Below, one piece after another: positions 1 through 9,400 of a stretch of 22,343 bases of DNA (positions within the stretch are counted from its first letter, which is position 1; every line of letters begins with the position of its first letter). The translations under genes were made by a program, and so were the position numbers. A model generated the notes under the pieces. That model worked only from the letters and a program-made list of their open reading frames with translations, had not been told where the DNA came from and made no database searches. The DNA is from Beroe ovata (taxonomy: Eukaryota; Ctenophora; Nuda; Beroida; Beroidae), in the NCBI GenBank assembly GCA_946803715.1, contig CAMPET010000026.1, positions 227,534 through 249,876 on the forward strand, read 5' to 3'.

Positions 1-95
1 TGAGTGCTGTGTGAGTTAGTGCTGTGAGAGTGAGTGCTGTGTGAGTGAGTGCTGTGTGAGTGAGTGCTGTGTGAGTTAGTGATGTGTGAGTGAGG
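1..95. repeat. 15-bp minisatellite (TGAGTGCTGTGTGAG)n, copy A edge
   Basis: About six units of TGAGTGCTGTGTGAG with a few substitutions (gttagt, gatgtg). The array is cut by the window start. It lies at the downstream edge of the duplicated unit as read on the minus strand, next to a pyrimidine tract on that strand (CTCTCCCTTCCAG). Confidence 0.9.
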
Positions 96-249
96 GCTGA
101 AACTGGAAGGGAGAGATAAATCGGGGTTACCGAGGGTAAACACTAATAATCCTTGCTAATAATTATGCGCATTTGTGATTTGTCTTGACATGGCAAGAAT
201 ATTAGAATCACGATATGAATATCTAGAATCATTGATTCACACAGCTTAC

Positions 250-368
250 CCCTCTGATGTTGACAGGAAATATGATCTTGATGCTGTCCTTGTCAGATTT
301 GGGCTGGTAGTACACGCGTCGTGTGATATACTTCTTGTCGCCACGTGGAAATGGCAGGATATTGAACA
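250..368 (-). CDS. M16 peptidase exon 4, cassette copy A (duplicate)
   Basis: Second copy of exon 4. Acceptor CCACACAG has lost a few bases relative to the other copy and has a poorer pyrimidine tract; the donor is GGG|GTAAGC. The encoded protein is identical to the copy at 1831-1949, with one synonymous change. The intron to exon 3 is 166 nt. Downstream exons of the gene would lie to the left of this window. Confidence 0.76.
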
Positions 369-534
369 CTGTGTGGGGTATTATTGGATGAAAATGTTGG
401 GTATAATAGTGTGTTTACAACTGGATTTCCGTAATCTACGACCATGTGTAATTGTCATAATCGCATCGCTTTATTTTCTTGTATAACTAAGAATTGGCGT
501 TACTCAACACTGAGGAGAGTATAAAGTTCCGTAC

Positions 535-634
535 CTGGCTTGACCTTGTCCTTGTTGGGAATCGCAGAGAAAATCTCCTCAGCCCATTGCTCCAGAGTGT
601 CGAGTGTTTCATTCCCTATGATCGCTACCGTGAT
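535..634 (-). CDS. M16 peptidase exon 3, cassette copy A (duplicate)
   Basis: Second copy of exon 3: acceptor CTCCACAG, phase 0 entry, phase 1 exit at donor AG|GTACGG. The donor is weak and differs from the GTTCGT of the other copy. It encodes ITVAIIGNETLDTLEQW, then AEEIF and AIPNKDKVKP. Only one residue differs between the copies (Glu here, Gln in the other). The intron to exon 2 is 631 nt. Confidence 0.77.
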
Positions 635-1265
635 CTGTGGAGTAAGCTGTGTAATGATGTGACGCGGTCACGAATTGCCACCACGTGTTTGTATGACCAG
701 TAGCTGTGAATCTGAAGTAAAAACCTCGGTGCTCGGGAGTAAACACCATTACCCCTTTAGTCGATAATGCCCCCTGTCTAATACATTACAGATACGTTTA
801 AAAAAAGGAGTGTGTTGTTGTCGTTATTTCCTAAGGTGACGAAATAACTTTCCCAGGTATTGATGAAAATACCGCAAGGAATGGAGCAACTATTTTAAAA
901 AGCTTTTGAGGTTTTAACAGATTGCTGTCAACGACAAAACTCCTAACACCTTAATATCCACAGAAAAGCCATTTGAAAACAATTCTAGGAGGTAACACCA
1001 ACTCACACATAGTACACAGTGTAGGTACAGACAGCCGACACGCAACATGATTCCATTTGAATGAGATGTCGGTTGCAATCATTATTGCTATAGGGTACAA
1101 AGAGGTTTCTGCCGGCAGAAGCTATGGCGGTGGCATGATGGTGTCAAATAAAGAGGATATTCTGCCTCGCGCGGTGTCATCAGTAAAGTTGTGCCAGTGA
1201 CTTGGCTAACAGCCAAGCAAAAGTGGTGTGACTGACGAAGCTGTGGTGTCATCAGTACTACTCAC

Positions 1266-1356
1266 CAAGTTAGCACTGTAATACTGGTCGTAGAAATCCC
1301 ATAGCTTCTCTTGAATATCAGTTCTGTTGAGGGTAGTGATGCTACCAGTGGAGAAC
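1266..1356 (-). CDS. M16 peptidase exon 2, cassette copy A (duplicate)
   Basis: Second copy of exon 2, with acceptor TGATTTCAG, phase 2 entry and donor TTG|GTGAGT. The encoded 30 residues (FSTGSITTL to YYSANL) are identical to the copy at 2875-2965; the two base differences are at third positions. If spliced after exon 4 of copy B, the frame would break, because exon 4 ends in phase 0 and this exon needs phase 2. It can only be used as an alternative to the other copy. Confidence 0.78.
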
Positions 1357-1407
1357 CTGAAATCACTGTGTGTTACAATCAGCCCAGGCTGGGAAGCTGG
1401 AGTCGTC

Positions 1408-1545
1408 ATTCAATTATTACTCTATTCACACATCTCCAGACTCCATCGCTCCATTCACACATAGGGTAGTCATTCAATTACTCTATTCACACATCTCAAT
1501 CACTCTATTCACACATCTCGATCACAATTCAGACATCTCACGAGA
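1408..1545. repeat. Minisatellite based on CTCTATTCACACATCTC, copy A
   Basis: Imperfect repeats of about 18-22 bp with core CTCTATTCACACATCTC, in the intron upstream of exon 2. The paired array in the other copy is longer by about two units, which largely explains the length difference between the copies here. Confidence 0.85.
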
Positions 1546-1598
1546 GCCACAACACAAGACCTTGTAGTTACAACACAAACACATAGAAACCATGATAN

Positions 1599-1675
1599 TG
1601 CTGTGTGAGTGAGTAACATGTGAGTGAGTGCTGTGTGAGTGAGTGCTGTGTGAGTGAGTGCTGTGTGAGTGAGGG
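1599..1675. repeat. 15-bp minisatellite (TGAGTGCTGTGTGAG)n, copy B edge
   Basis: About five units of the same 15-bp repeat as at the window start, beginning directly after the N at 1598. One unit is diverged (gagtaacatg). The array marks the start of the second copy of the 1.6 kb unit. Confidence 0.9.
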
Positions 1676-1830
1676 CGGAAACTGGAAGGGAGAGATAAAT
1701 CGGGGTTACCGAGAGTCACTGCACTAGTAATCCTTGCTAATAATTATGCGCATTTGTAATTTGTCTTGACATGGCAAGAAGATTAGAATCACGATATGAA
1801 TATTTAGGATCATTGATTCACACAGCTTAC

Positions 1831-1949
1831 CCCTCTGATGTTGACAGGAAATATGATCTTGATGCTATCCTTGTCAGATTTGGGCTGGTAGTACACGCGT
1901 CGTGTGATATACTTCTTGTCGCCACGTGGAAATGGCAGGATATTGAACA
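1831..1949 (-). CDS. M16 peptidase exon 4, cassette copy B
   Basis: This 119-nt exon follows acceptor GCTTCACAG, starts in phase 1 and ends in phase 0 before donor GGG|GTAAGC. It encodes about 40 residues running from VFNILPFPRGDKK through YITRRVYYQPK to SIKIIFPVNIRG. The last part matches the strand of insulysin/nardilysin around [21 protein letters not shown]. The intron to exon 3 is 196 nt. The other copy differs at one synonymous base. The protein should continue toward the YLGHLIGHEG region, but no such exon is visible before the repeat junction or the window edge. Confidence 0.82.
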
Positions 1950-2145
1950 CTGTGAAGCGACATGGGGTATTATTGGATGAAAGTGTTGGGTATAATAGTG
2001 TGTTTACAACTGGATTTCCGTAATCTACGACCCTGTGTAATTGTTATATTCGCATAGCTTGGAATTCTATCTTATTTTTTGTATAACTAAGGGCAACTAA
2101 GGATTGGCGTTACTCAACACTGAGAGTATAGGTAAAGTAACGAAC

Positions 2146-2245
2146 CTGGCTTGACCTTGTCCTTGTTGGGAATCGCAGAGAAAATCTCCTGAGCCCATTG
2201 CTCCAGAGTGTCGAGTGTTTCATTCCCTATGATCGCTACAGTGAT
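2146..2245 (-). CDS. M16 peptidase exon 3, cassette copy B
   Basis: This 100-nt exon starts in phase 0 after acceptor CTCCGCAG and ends in phase 1 before donor AG|GTTCGT, a weak donor. It encodes 33 residues containing ITVAIIGNETLDTLEQW and then AIPNKDKVKP. This matches the nardilysin and insulysin segment after YYSxNL, where nardilysin has KETLDTLEKW. The other copy differs at two bases: one synonymous, and one changing Glu to Gln (here WAQEIF, there WAEEIF). The intron to exon 2 is 629 nt. Confidence 0.82.
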
Positions 2246-2874
2246 CTGCGGAGTAAGCTGTGTAATGATGTGACGCGGTCACGAATTGCCGCCACGTGTT
2301 TGTATGACTGCAGTAGCTGTGAGGTCTGAAGCAAAAACTCGGTGTTCGGGATTAAACACCATTAGGTACCCCTTTAGTCGATAATGCCCCATTGTGTACG
2401 GTCTAATACATTACAGATACGTTTAAAAATAGGAGTGCGTTGTTGTCTTGATTTCCATGGAGCGTAAGGTGACGAAATAACTTTCCCAGGTATTGATGAA
2501 AATACCGCAAGGAATGGAGCAATTGTTTAAAAAAGGTTTTGAGGTTTTAACAGATTGCTGTCAACGACAAAACTCCTAACACCTTAATATCCACAGAAAA
2601 GCCATTTGAAAACAATTCTAGGAGGTAACACCAACTCACACCACAGTAGGTACAGACAGCCGACCCGCAACACGATTCCATTTGAAAGAAATGTCGGTTG
2701 CAATCGTTATTGCTATGGAGTACAAAAGGGTTTCTGCCGGCAGAAGCCATGGCGGTGGCATGATGGTGTCAAATATACTGCCTCGCGTGGTGTCATCAGT
2801 AAAGTAGTGCCAGTAACCTGGCTAACAGCCAAGCAAAAGTGGTGTCACTGACGAAGCTGTGGTGTACTACTCAC

Positions 2875-2965
2875 CAAGTTAGCACTGTAATACTGGTCGT
2901 AGAAATCCCATAGCTTCTCTTGAATATCAGTTCTGTTGAGGGTAGTGATGCTGCCAGTTGAGAAC
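2875..2965 (-). CDS. M16 peptidase exon 2, cassette copy B (proximal to exon 1B)
   Basis: This 91-nt exon encodes 30 residues beginning FSTGSITTL and ending FYDQYYSANL. It corresponds to the insulysin stretch from FGTGNKYTL to FHSAYYSSNL. Splice signals are strong: acceptor TTTTTTCAG then exon base G (phase 2), and donor TTG|GTGAGT (phase 0). The intron to exon 1B is 302 nt. The leading G completes the split codon left by exon 1B (AA+G, Lys) or by exon 1A (CG+G, Arg), so both first exons are compatible. The protein is identical to the second copy at 1266-1356, with two synonymous differences. Confidence 0.85.
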
Positions 2966-3018
2966 CTGAAAAAACACTGTGTGTTACAATCAGCCCAGGC
3001 TGGGAAGCTGGTGTCGTC

Positions 3019-3185
3019 ATTCAATTTTTACTCTATTCACACATCGCCAGACTTCATCACTCCATTCACACATAGGGTAGTCATTCAATTACTCTATTCA
3101 CACATCTCGATCACTCTATTCACACATTTCTATCACACATCTCAATTACTCTATTCACACATCTCGATCACAATCCAGACATCTC
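3019..3185. repeat. Minisatellite based on CTCTATTCACACATCTC, copy B
   Basis: Same repeat family as at 1408-1545, with additional units. It lies within the 302-nt intron between exon 1B and exon 2, and makes up roughly half of that intron. Confidence 0.85.
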
Positions 3186-3267
3186 ACGAGAGCCACAACA
3201 CAAGACATTGTAGTTACAACACAAACACATAGAAACCATGATATGCACTTTCTCTGGTTTGACTAAC

Positions 3268-4325
3268 TTTGGGAAAAACTCTTCTTGGGAGGGAAGAAGG
3301 GTTATATACGTGTCAAAATTATCCGGTGTCTGAATCCATTCCCGGACAAATGCATCCATGTCCGCAGGAACTTGTGAATGTCCGAACCCGTAATACTTAC
3401 AAAATAACCGTACTAATTCCCGCAAGCATTTGTTTGGTATTGATATGTCAATGTGACTAGTTGAGGATTCAACTCTTGATGAAAACGTTCCATCGCAACG
3501 ATGAATGAGTCTGAAAAAGTGACTGTCCTGTGGCTCTCTCATGAAGAAACTCTCATACGGCAGTTGATTGAAAAGGAGCTGAGTAACCCCGTTCTCTCGG
3601 TTAAGGTTATCGTCCATCCAGCCTATCTGGAATGTCACTGACAGATAACTCCTTGGGATATTCTCCTTCCGTAGGAACGAATATCTCATGTATGATCGAA
3701 TATGTTTCAACACTCTGAACGTGTACCCGTAGGAGTCGTTATTGTAACTCTCCATGAAGGAGTTCATGTCACGTATTAGAACTGGTACAGTTTCTGGCAT
3801 CCGGCCAGCCCCTGGCACAGACAGGAGAGCTATCGCCATGGCGATGAGCAGGAAAACCCCCACAATCCCCACACAAGTGCCGTTAACGGAACAGCACAGA
3901 CACTTCACGTCGTCTGACTTCTTGTCGTACTTCTGCTTCTCAATATCCTCTGACCGGCGTTTAGTTGACTTGCTGATTGGGATCATTGCAATTTCGTGTG
4001 CTGTGGACCCAGTCCATTTAAAGGCCATTGGGGAGGTGTCGTATAGAGAGGAGGAACGTTGTTTACAGGTGGGGACTGGTGACACCTCAGTTTGGAGGTT
4101 GGTGAAGGGGGGAAGGTTCATGTCTATCGGGTCTATGGAACCCATACTCTCGCGGGGCCGGAACGAAACTTCTGATGTGCTGTGAAGAAGCTTCTCATCC
4201 TTGAGTTCATTGTTCGACAAGACAGTACCGTCCATGGGCCCGGCTCTCGGACCAGGCCCGGTCTGAATCATATCCTGCAGGTTATCTGACCACTCCTCGG
4301 ATAGGACCGCGAGCTTCTCCTTCAT
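3268..4325 (-). CDS. M16-like pseudo-peptidase, first coding exon 1B, type II membrane-anchored, zinc site lost
   Basis: The layout mirrors exon 1A: a 140-residue cytosolic tail with a basic stretch (STKRR), a Cys-rich juxtamembrane CLCC (142-145, possibly palmitoylated), a membrane segment at about 151-172, then an ectodomain. The ectodomain aligns with the M16 start of exon 1A: DSYGY with DSRGY near residue 197; SYLSVTFQIGW with the STSFNVAVGS strand; G246-VTQLLFN with GLAHYLEH; CDGTFSSRVESSTSHIDISI with the NDGWLNAWTDISDTNYFFEV block; LRELVRLFCKYY with LRGMTDVFAQFF; AFVREW with AVESEY. The catalytic triplet is changed (His to Gln249, Glu to Phe252, His to Asn253), while the distal Glu329 is kept. 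A zinc hydrolase is therefore not expected; a decoy, scaffold or regulatory partner is inferred. The exon ends at CCA-AA before donor GTTAGT (3267-3262), phase 2, and splicing to exon 2 gives FFPK-FSTGS, as in insulysin HPFSK-FGTGN. The frame stays open upstream to a TGA near 4418, so an acceptor at about 4388 (ACATCAG) could extend it. The open frame beyond 3268 is intronic. Confidence 0.85.
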
Positions 4326-6372
4326 CTCATGACACGGGAATTGCGGCGAGGGTACGGACTCTGGAGAAGTGGAGGCGGGTACAGTGCCTGATGTAGAATA
4401 TCCTGATATAGGATATCAAACTAGATATGAGAAGCGTGGGTAATGGGTATCATATACATAGTGTACGGTAGTTTTGGCAATCAGTTCTTTTCTCTATCTT
4501 AGCATAAGGCAATGGATATTGAACGGCTATCAGAAAAGTAAATAGAAAAAAGACTTTAATAATCGAGAGAACGACAAGGGAAAACAAAGACTACCGCGCC
4601 AATGCAGGTCATCCAATAGTGATGAGTGAAGCAGCATTGGATCCTATTGTACCGAGTGGTCACTTTTCAATCGATGATAGTATAACCTACGCGTATCAAG
4701 AATCGAGTGCTAATTCACAAGCATCACTATCACAGTTAATAATTGACAATTCTCCTGATGTACTGCATGCAACTCCATCCTAACCCCACATGTGTGTCAG
4801 AATGGGCGGTGATATAATGATATATCATCATAGCGTACTACAATGAATTGCAGTAGCAGCAATCTAACAATGGATCTGTGATGAAGTGGAAGATGTCATT
4901 TCAGGCACGCTGCGCTAGTGCGCTGGGCATCTTGATGAATTGTCAGGGAAATTGATATTGATGTGTAATCAATCATCATAGGCAGTGGCTACTGGCTAAA
5001 AGAACTAGGCTTCTACCAATATCAACATGGACCATACAGTGTCACTTTACAAAATAGTTATTCTGAAGTTTCAAGCAAATCCGGAACTGCAGAGCTCCCG
5101 GGGGCGATACTACGTGAGTCAGAAAACAGGCTCAAATTGAATTAAATCAGCTCACATGGTCAGTCCGATTCAGTCCGGAATCGAACAGGGAACAGTGAAA
5201 TGAGATTAGCAGTGAACATTATTGTGTACGAGACTGACAGGAATTCACATCATGTACACACTGTCATCAAATCTCCACAACGTCTACACTACCAACAGCT
5301 CAGCAAGTTGTAAGCAAGTATGTACTCCGTTATTTGGGGGCTTCCTCACTTGCCGAGTCTATCCCATTAGTTTTTAACATGTTCCGGGAAAAAGTGTGTT
5401 GTGTTATAATTGGAGACGGAGCGACGCTTTCACAACGCCTCCTTGCAGGAAATTGTCAACTCATACCCGGTTTGATATTTGGGGGAAGATACTAGAATAC
5501 TGTGCTTGGTCAGTAATCAATATACTTGGCTGAGTTCTAAATGGAATCATTAATCTCATCTGAAATCCAGATCTCATGGTATAATATCTGCAATCTAAAA
5601 TCAGGATGGCATAATCATGGTGTCTTGGTGTCAACTCCCTTCATCAAGAGAACAGATTTCCAAGAGGGGAATAAGTCAACCCATAATATCAACATTGTAT
5701 CATGACAGTAGTTCATGGGAAAATTAAGTAAGTTTCATTAATTTTTCACGACGTTTAGGAGATAATAACAACTGAACAAACTGAAAAACCATGCCAAGGC
5801 CGGATGTCTGCCAGAACTTATTAGCGGGAGATGAACAGTAGGGAGAGAGGGAATGAGGTGCCATGATACACAGTGTTATCGCATATCAAATTATAATAGG
5901 GCTCACACCAACTTGACACTCCAGAAAAGGAAGACCTAGCAAAACTCTTGTACAAGAGAACACGAAAACCTTGGAAGTGCTAAATTAGATAAATTTCGCG
6001 ATACCAAATTGGCAACACTGATCTAATTTCATTACTGTTCAGCACAAAATTCAGATATATTGAGGATCGCGATTTTGGAGAGGCGACAAGACTTGCCCTT
6101 GTTATGTGGAGGCAATCGATAATGCTCGTGTTAATTTAGAAGTCCCAAAGAGAACTCGTATCCTCGTATGAAGCATGATTCTATGAAGTGATCATTGTGA
6201 TTGCTCCTGATCAAAAATTGATCATTGTTATCAACAAATTAAATATCAATTTCCAATCAGTGATATCAGTTCAAAGATACCTTTATCAAACCTACAATTT
6301 AGTTGATTTCTTACGAAACTATAGCTATCATTGACTATCATGAGAGCTCATCAATCGAAGCATCAATAGGTA

Positions 6373-6408
6373 CCTGTTTTGGTTTCCCTACTAGGAAACC
6401 AAAACAGG
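6373..6408. repeat. Perfect 15-bp inverted repeat with 6-nt loop
   Basis: CCTGTTTTGGTTTCC at 6373-6387 is exactly complementary to GGAAACCAAAACAGG at 6394-6408, with loop CTACTA. The stem does not extend outward. It could be a hairpin-forming relic of a small transposable element or a cruciform site. No flanking coding sequence explains it. Confidence 0.9.
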
Positions 6409-9400
6409 AGAAAAAACTAAGGCAACCGTGGGTTAGAGTGAGAATTTCATAACCAAGTAAATAAACCCAATAAAATCAATGATTACAAAACGTTTCAATG
6501 ACTGAAGTCACCCCGAATTACAACATATCTGACACATATATTCGTGAGCGATAAGGTCACAGCTCTGGAGTCTGGCAATATTATATTGGTGAAAGAAAGA
6601 CTCAAGTGAAGACCGGTGACATTATTATAATATGGCACTTTGGACTGACCGGGAATCCATTATCAATTATCATGACAACAGAAATTGACCCACCATTGAT
6701 GAAATCAAACTGTAAAGGAGGACGTTGAACGGAATCCACCAATGGATGATGTATTGACGAAATATGATGGTGTGAGCAAACTTGCGGAAATTCGGCTGGG
6801 ATAATACGACTAGTTCTATAAATATTCAGCAGGTTCAAAAATCACTTTTAGTCCGGATACATATTTTGTCATCTCGTCAGTCAAGGATCTATATACTCAA
6901 GCACAATAACGTGTGAGAAACTTATAAAGCTAGGTCAGCTGCAATAATCAGAGTGAATCCAGGTCGGCAGTTTATCACGAACTTCGAAGCCCATTTCTAC
7001 AGAACCAAAGGCACTATATACTAGTCTGGGTCTAGCCTCGAATAATTAGACAGCTACTATTTGCGTTGTCTACTGATGAAAAGGAATTTGTATTGGACAG
7101 GATGCAAGGTGTGTCCAAATTTTGTGCTCATAGTTTAATATTGACCATGACAGGAGCTAATAATATAAACTTAATAATAAAATTGTTTTTAACAATGCTA
7201 CGGTCTATTATAATTGTTATGTCCTAATGGAAGTATGGTACCAAATAAAATGTTAGTGATTTTAACTGTAATGGAGGAGAACTTATCTGAAGAATCAAAA
7301 ACTGAGGAGAGGCTCAGAGGAGGAATTCCATTGATTTCCATAGAATAGGTACCCATCCTAAACTCTTTGGAACTGGAAAGCAATCAAACCAAACTATGGA
7401 GCAGTCTATTCCTGACTCTAACCTCATGAAATCCCTCACAATGTAAGATCTCAATAAACAACTGGTCCGGAGTCCATGAAAGGTGTGGCAGGTGCAGCAG
7501 CAGGGTAAACATATGACAATGATTCCCTAGTCCATCCCGACTGAAGAGGTAGGCAATGTACTGCCTGTCCACTATAATAGTCTATACTGTCCACTAATGT
7601 GATCAATAAATACCATCACAGAAACACGCCCTTCAGCAGATATTCTGATCAACAGCTGTTACCCTCATGATGTGGATTGCAATATATTCACTCACAAATA
7701 GACACATGGCCCAGCTCTATGCTTCAGGAGAGGTTTAGGGAGTGCGTCAACCTGGTATATTTGATTCAACACAGGGCAGGTATTTTGGGGTAACTGAAAG
7801 GTGTCCTGACTCTGCATCGTGACAGATGGAAATATCTTCATTTTGAGATTCAAATAAATGCCGTGTCGATAGACAAATCAACACTTGATTGCACAAGTGA
7901 TGATTTCACGCCAACATAAATGGCCGAGACAGTTTAATTTCAGGAGTTAAAACTAGTTAAAACTTTAAACTAGTTTAACAATAGTAAACACCAAAGGTTT
8001 TGCTGAAAATCAACGAATTCAGTTAGACCGCACAGTTCAAATGAAGCTAGCTCGAGATTGCAAAGTGGACAAATTTGTATGTTCATTGTTTTCATGTAAA
8101 CCAAGATTACACATAATTCATTTGTCATTGAATTTCAGTTTCTGACGAATATCGAAATGACTCTGGTGACGAAATTTGTCAGTTGAGTGCACAATCCGCT
8201 AGGTGCAGCTTCACGATGCTGAACCGCCACCAGAATTAGAGCCCTAATGATACTATACTCTGTAATGATTGAGTCCAATTAACGAAATTAGTGTGGAAAT
8301 AGCTCCCCATATCAGTTGTTATACGATATGGCTCATCAAAAGGGACTCAGCAGAACTAAGTGTATGTTTCGAAACCAGGAGGTGGATTTCTATTTGAACA
8401 ATGATGAACACTAGGTAGAGTAAGCATATATATCCTACGTCTTATAGAGTTCTATACATGGAAAACACTCTGAACTTCATGTATATTGCATGGTTACCGC
8501 ACACAGCTTAGAAAAGCAATTACTCACATATTGTAGTACGATTCATGCCTATAGTATCAAAGTATTAGTAAATCGAAAAATGAGAGCCAAGGTTCAAATG
8601 GACAGAGAAGGTGCAAAAAGTTAAGCTGTGATTTTAAATAAGAACTTTGCCAAGAAAAGCTGGCGTGGTCCTGCTGCGGATTGATTATCAACAGCCGGGA
8701 TCGTTTTTGATCCTTTGAGACACACTACGGCGATCGTGGACTACAGTTATTTAGTTCCTTTTCCACTAGATCATAGATTTTGTGTGGCACACGTTTAACT
8801 GAATGATTATACACGATGATAACAAAGAGTCATCGATGCAAAAACATGAAAACTCCTGTAAATATGGCCCGAATTCAACCCATTTAGCGCCATGAAATTT
8901 GCTCAAAGGGGTCGAGATTCAATGAAGTGTGAAATCGATGATCACAGACAAATCACCCGACTCTTACAGAGCACCTGCCGGCAGAGGAAACTACTGCAAC
9001 TGCTGCGTAATTGTGTGAGCATGCAATATTCATTGTAGTACTAAAGCAATTGCATATGATCATATCATAAGACATTCATCTTACGGCGATTAAAGTTATT
9101 ACGGCACCTATCACGCAATGCACATTGTCAATCAATGATGTATTGATTGCTTTTTTGAGAGAAGAATAGCTTGGTCACATGCAGTTGCAACATGTTCAAT
9201 TAGAGAAATTCAATGGGAAACATTACAAAAGTTGAGTGAGATGACCAATCACCAATTGAGCATATTATTCAGATGAGACAGATATGTTTCAAATGATCCA
9301 CGCCCAAGAAAAACTGTAATGGCTGATATGCAATGAACTGCACTATCTCGTTATGCGATGAAAAAACTATTGGCTGAAGAGAAAACGAGGGAGAACGAAT

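Larger units (their letters stand above)
1..3243. repeat. Tandem duplication of a ~1.6 kb unit carrying exons 2-4
   Basis: Two head-to-tail copies are visible: 1-1597 and 1599-3243. Matching landmarks are offset by 1581 nt at exon 4, 1611 at exon 3 and 1609 at exon 2. Noncoding parts differ by many substitutions and small indels, while the three exons differ at only five of 310 bases. The right end of the unit (…AAACCATGATA) falls in the intron just downstream of exon 1B. The left copy runs off the window. A single N at 1598 marks the junction, so haplotype mis-joining is a live alternative to a real duplication. Confidence 0.93.

Noticed and set aside
1-95. Direct-repeat array considered as CRISPR
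   Set aside because: Repeats are contiguous with no spacers and the context is a eukaryotic intron; it is a minisatellite.
175-486. Plus-strand frame of 103 codons, with a similar frame at 1771-1980
   Set aside because: It lies antisense to M16 exon 4 in both copies of the tandem repeat. Conservation is explained by the exon on the minus strand, which has splice sites and homology.
3168-3267. C-terminal continuation of the exon 1B frame (about 33 codons)
   Set aside because: It runs past a donor (GTTAGT) into the minisatellite-bearing intron and repeat unit. Splicing at 3268 restores the M16 reading into exon 2.
3754-4185. Plus-strand frame of 143 codons
   Set aside because: Shadow of exon 1B on the opposite strand. 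It has no independent homology.
5160-5200. tRNA-like T-loop word GTTCGATTCC on the minus strand
   Set aside because: The flanking five bases do not pair as a T-stem and no cloverleaf arms are visible. It is part of a small CGATTC/GAATCG dyad.
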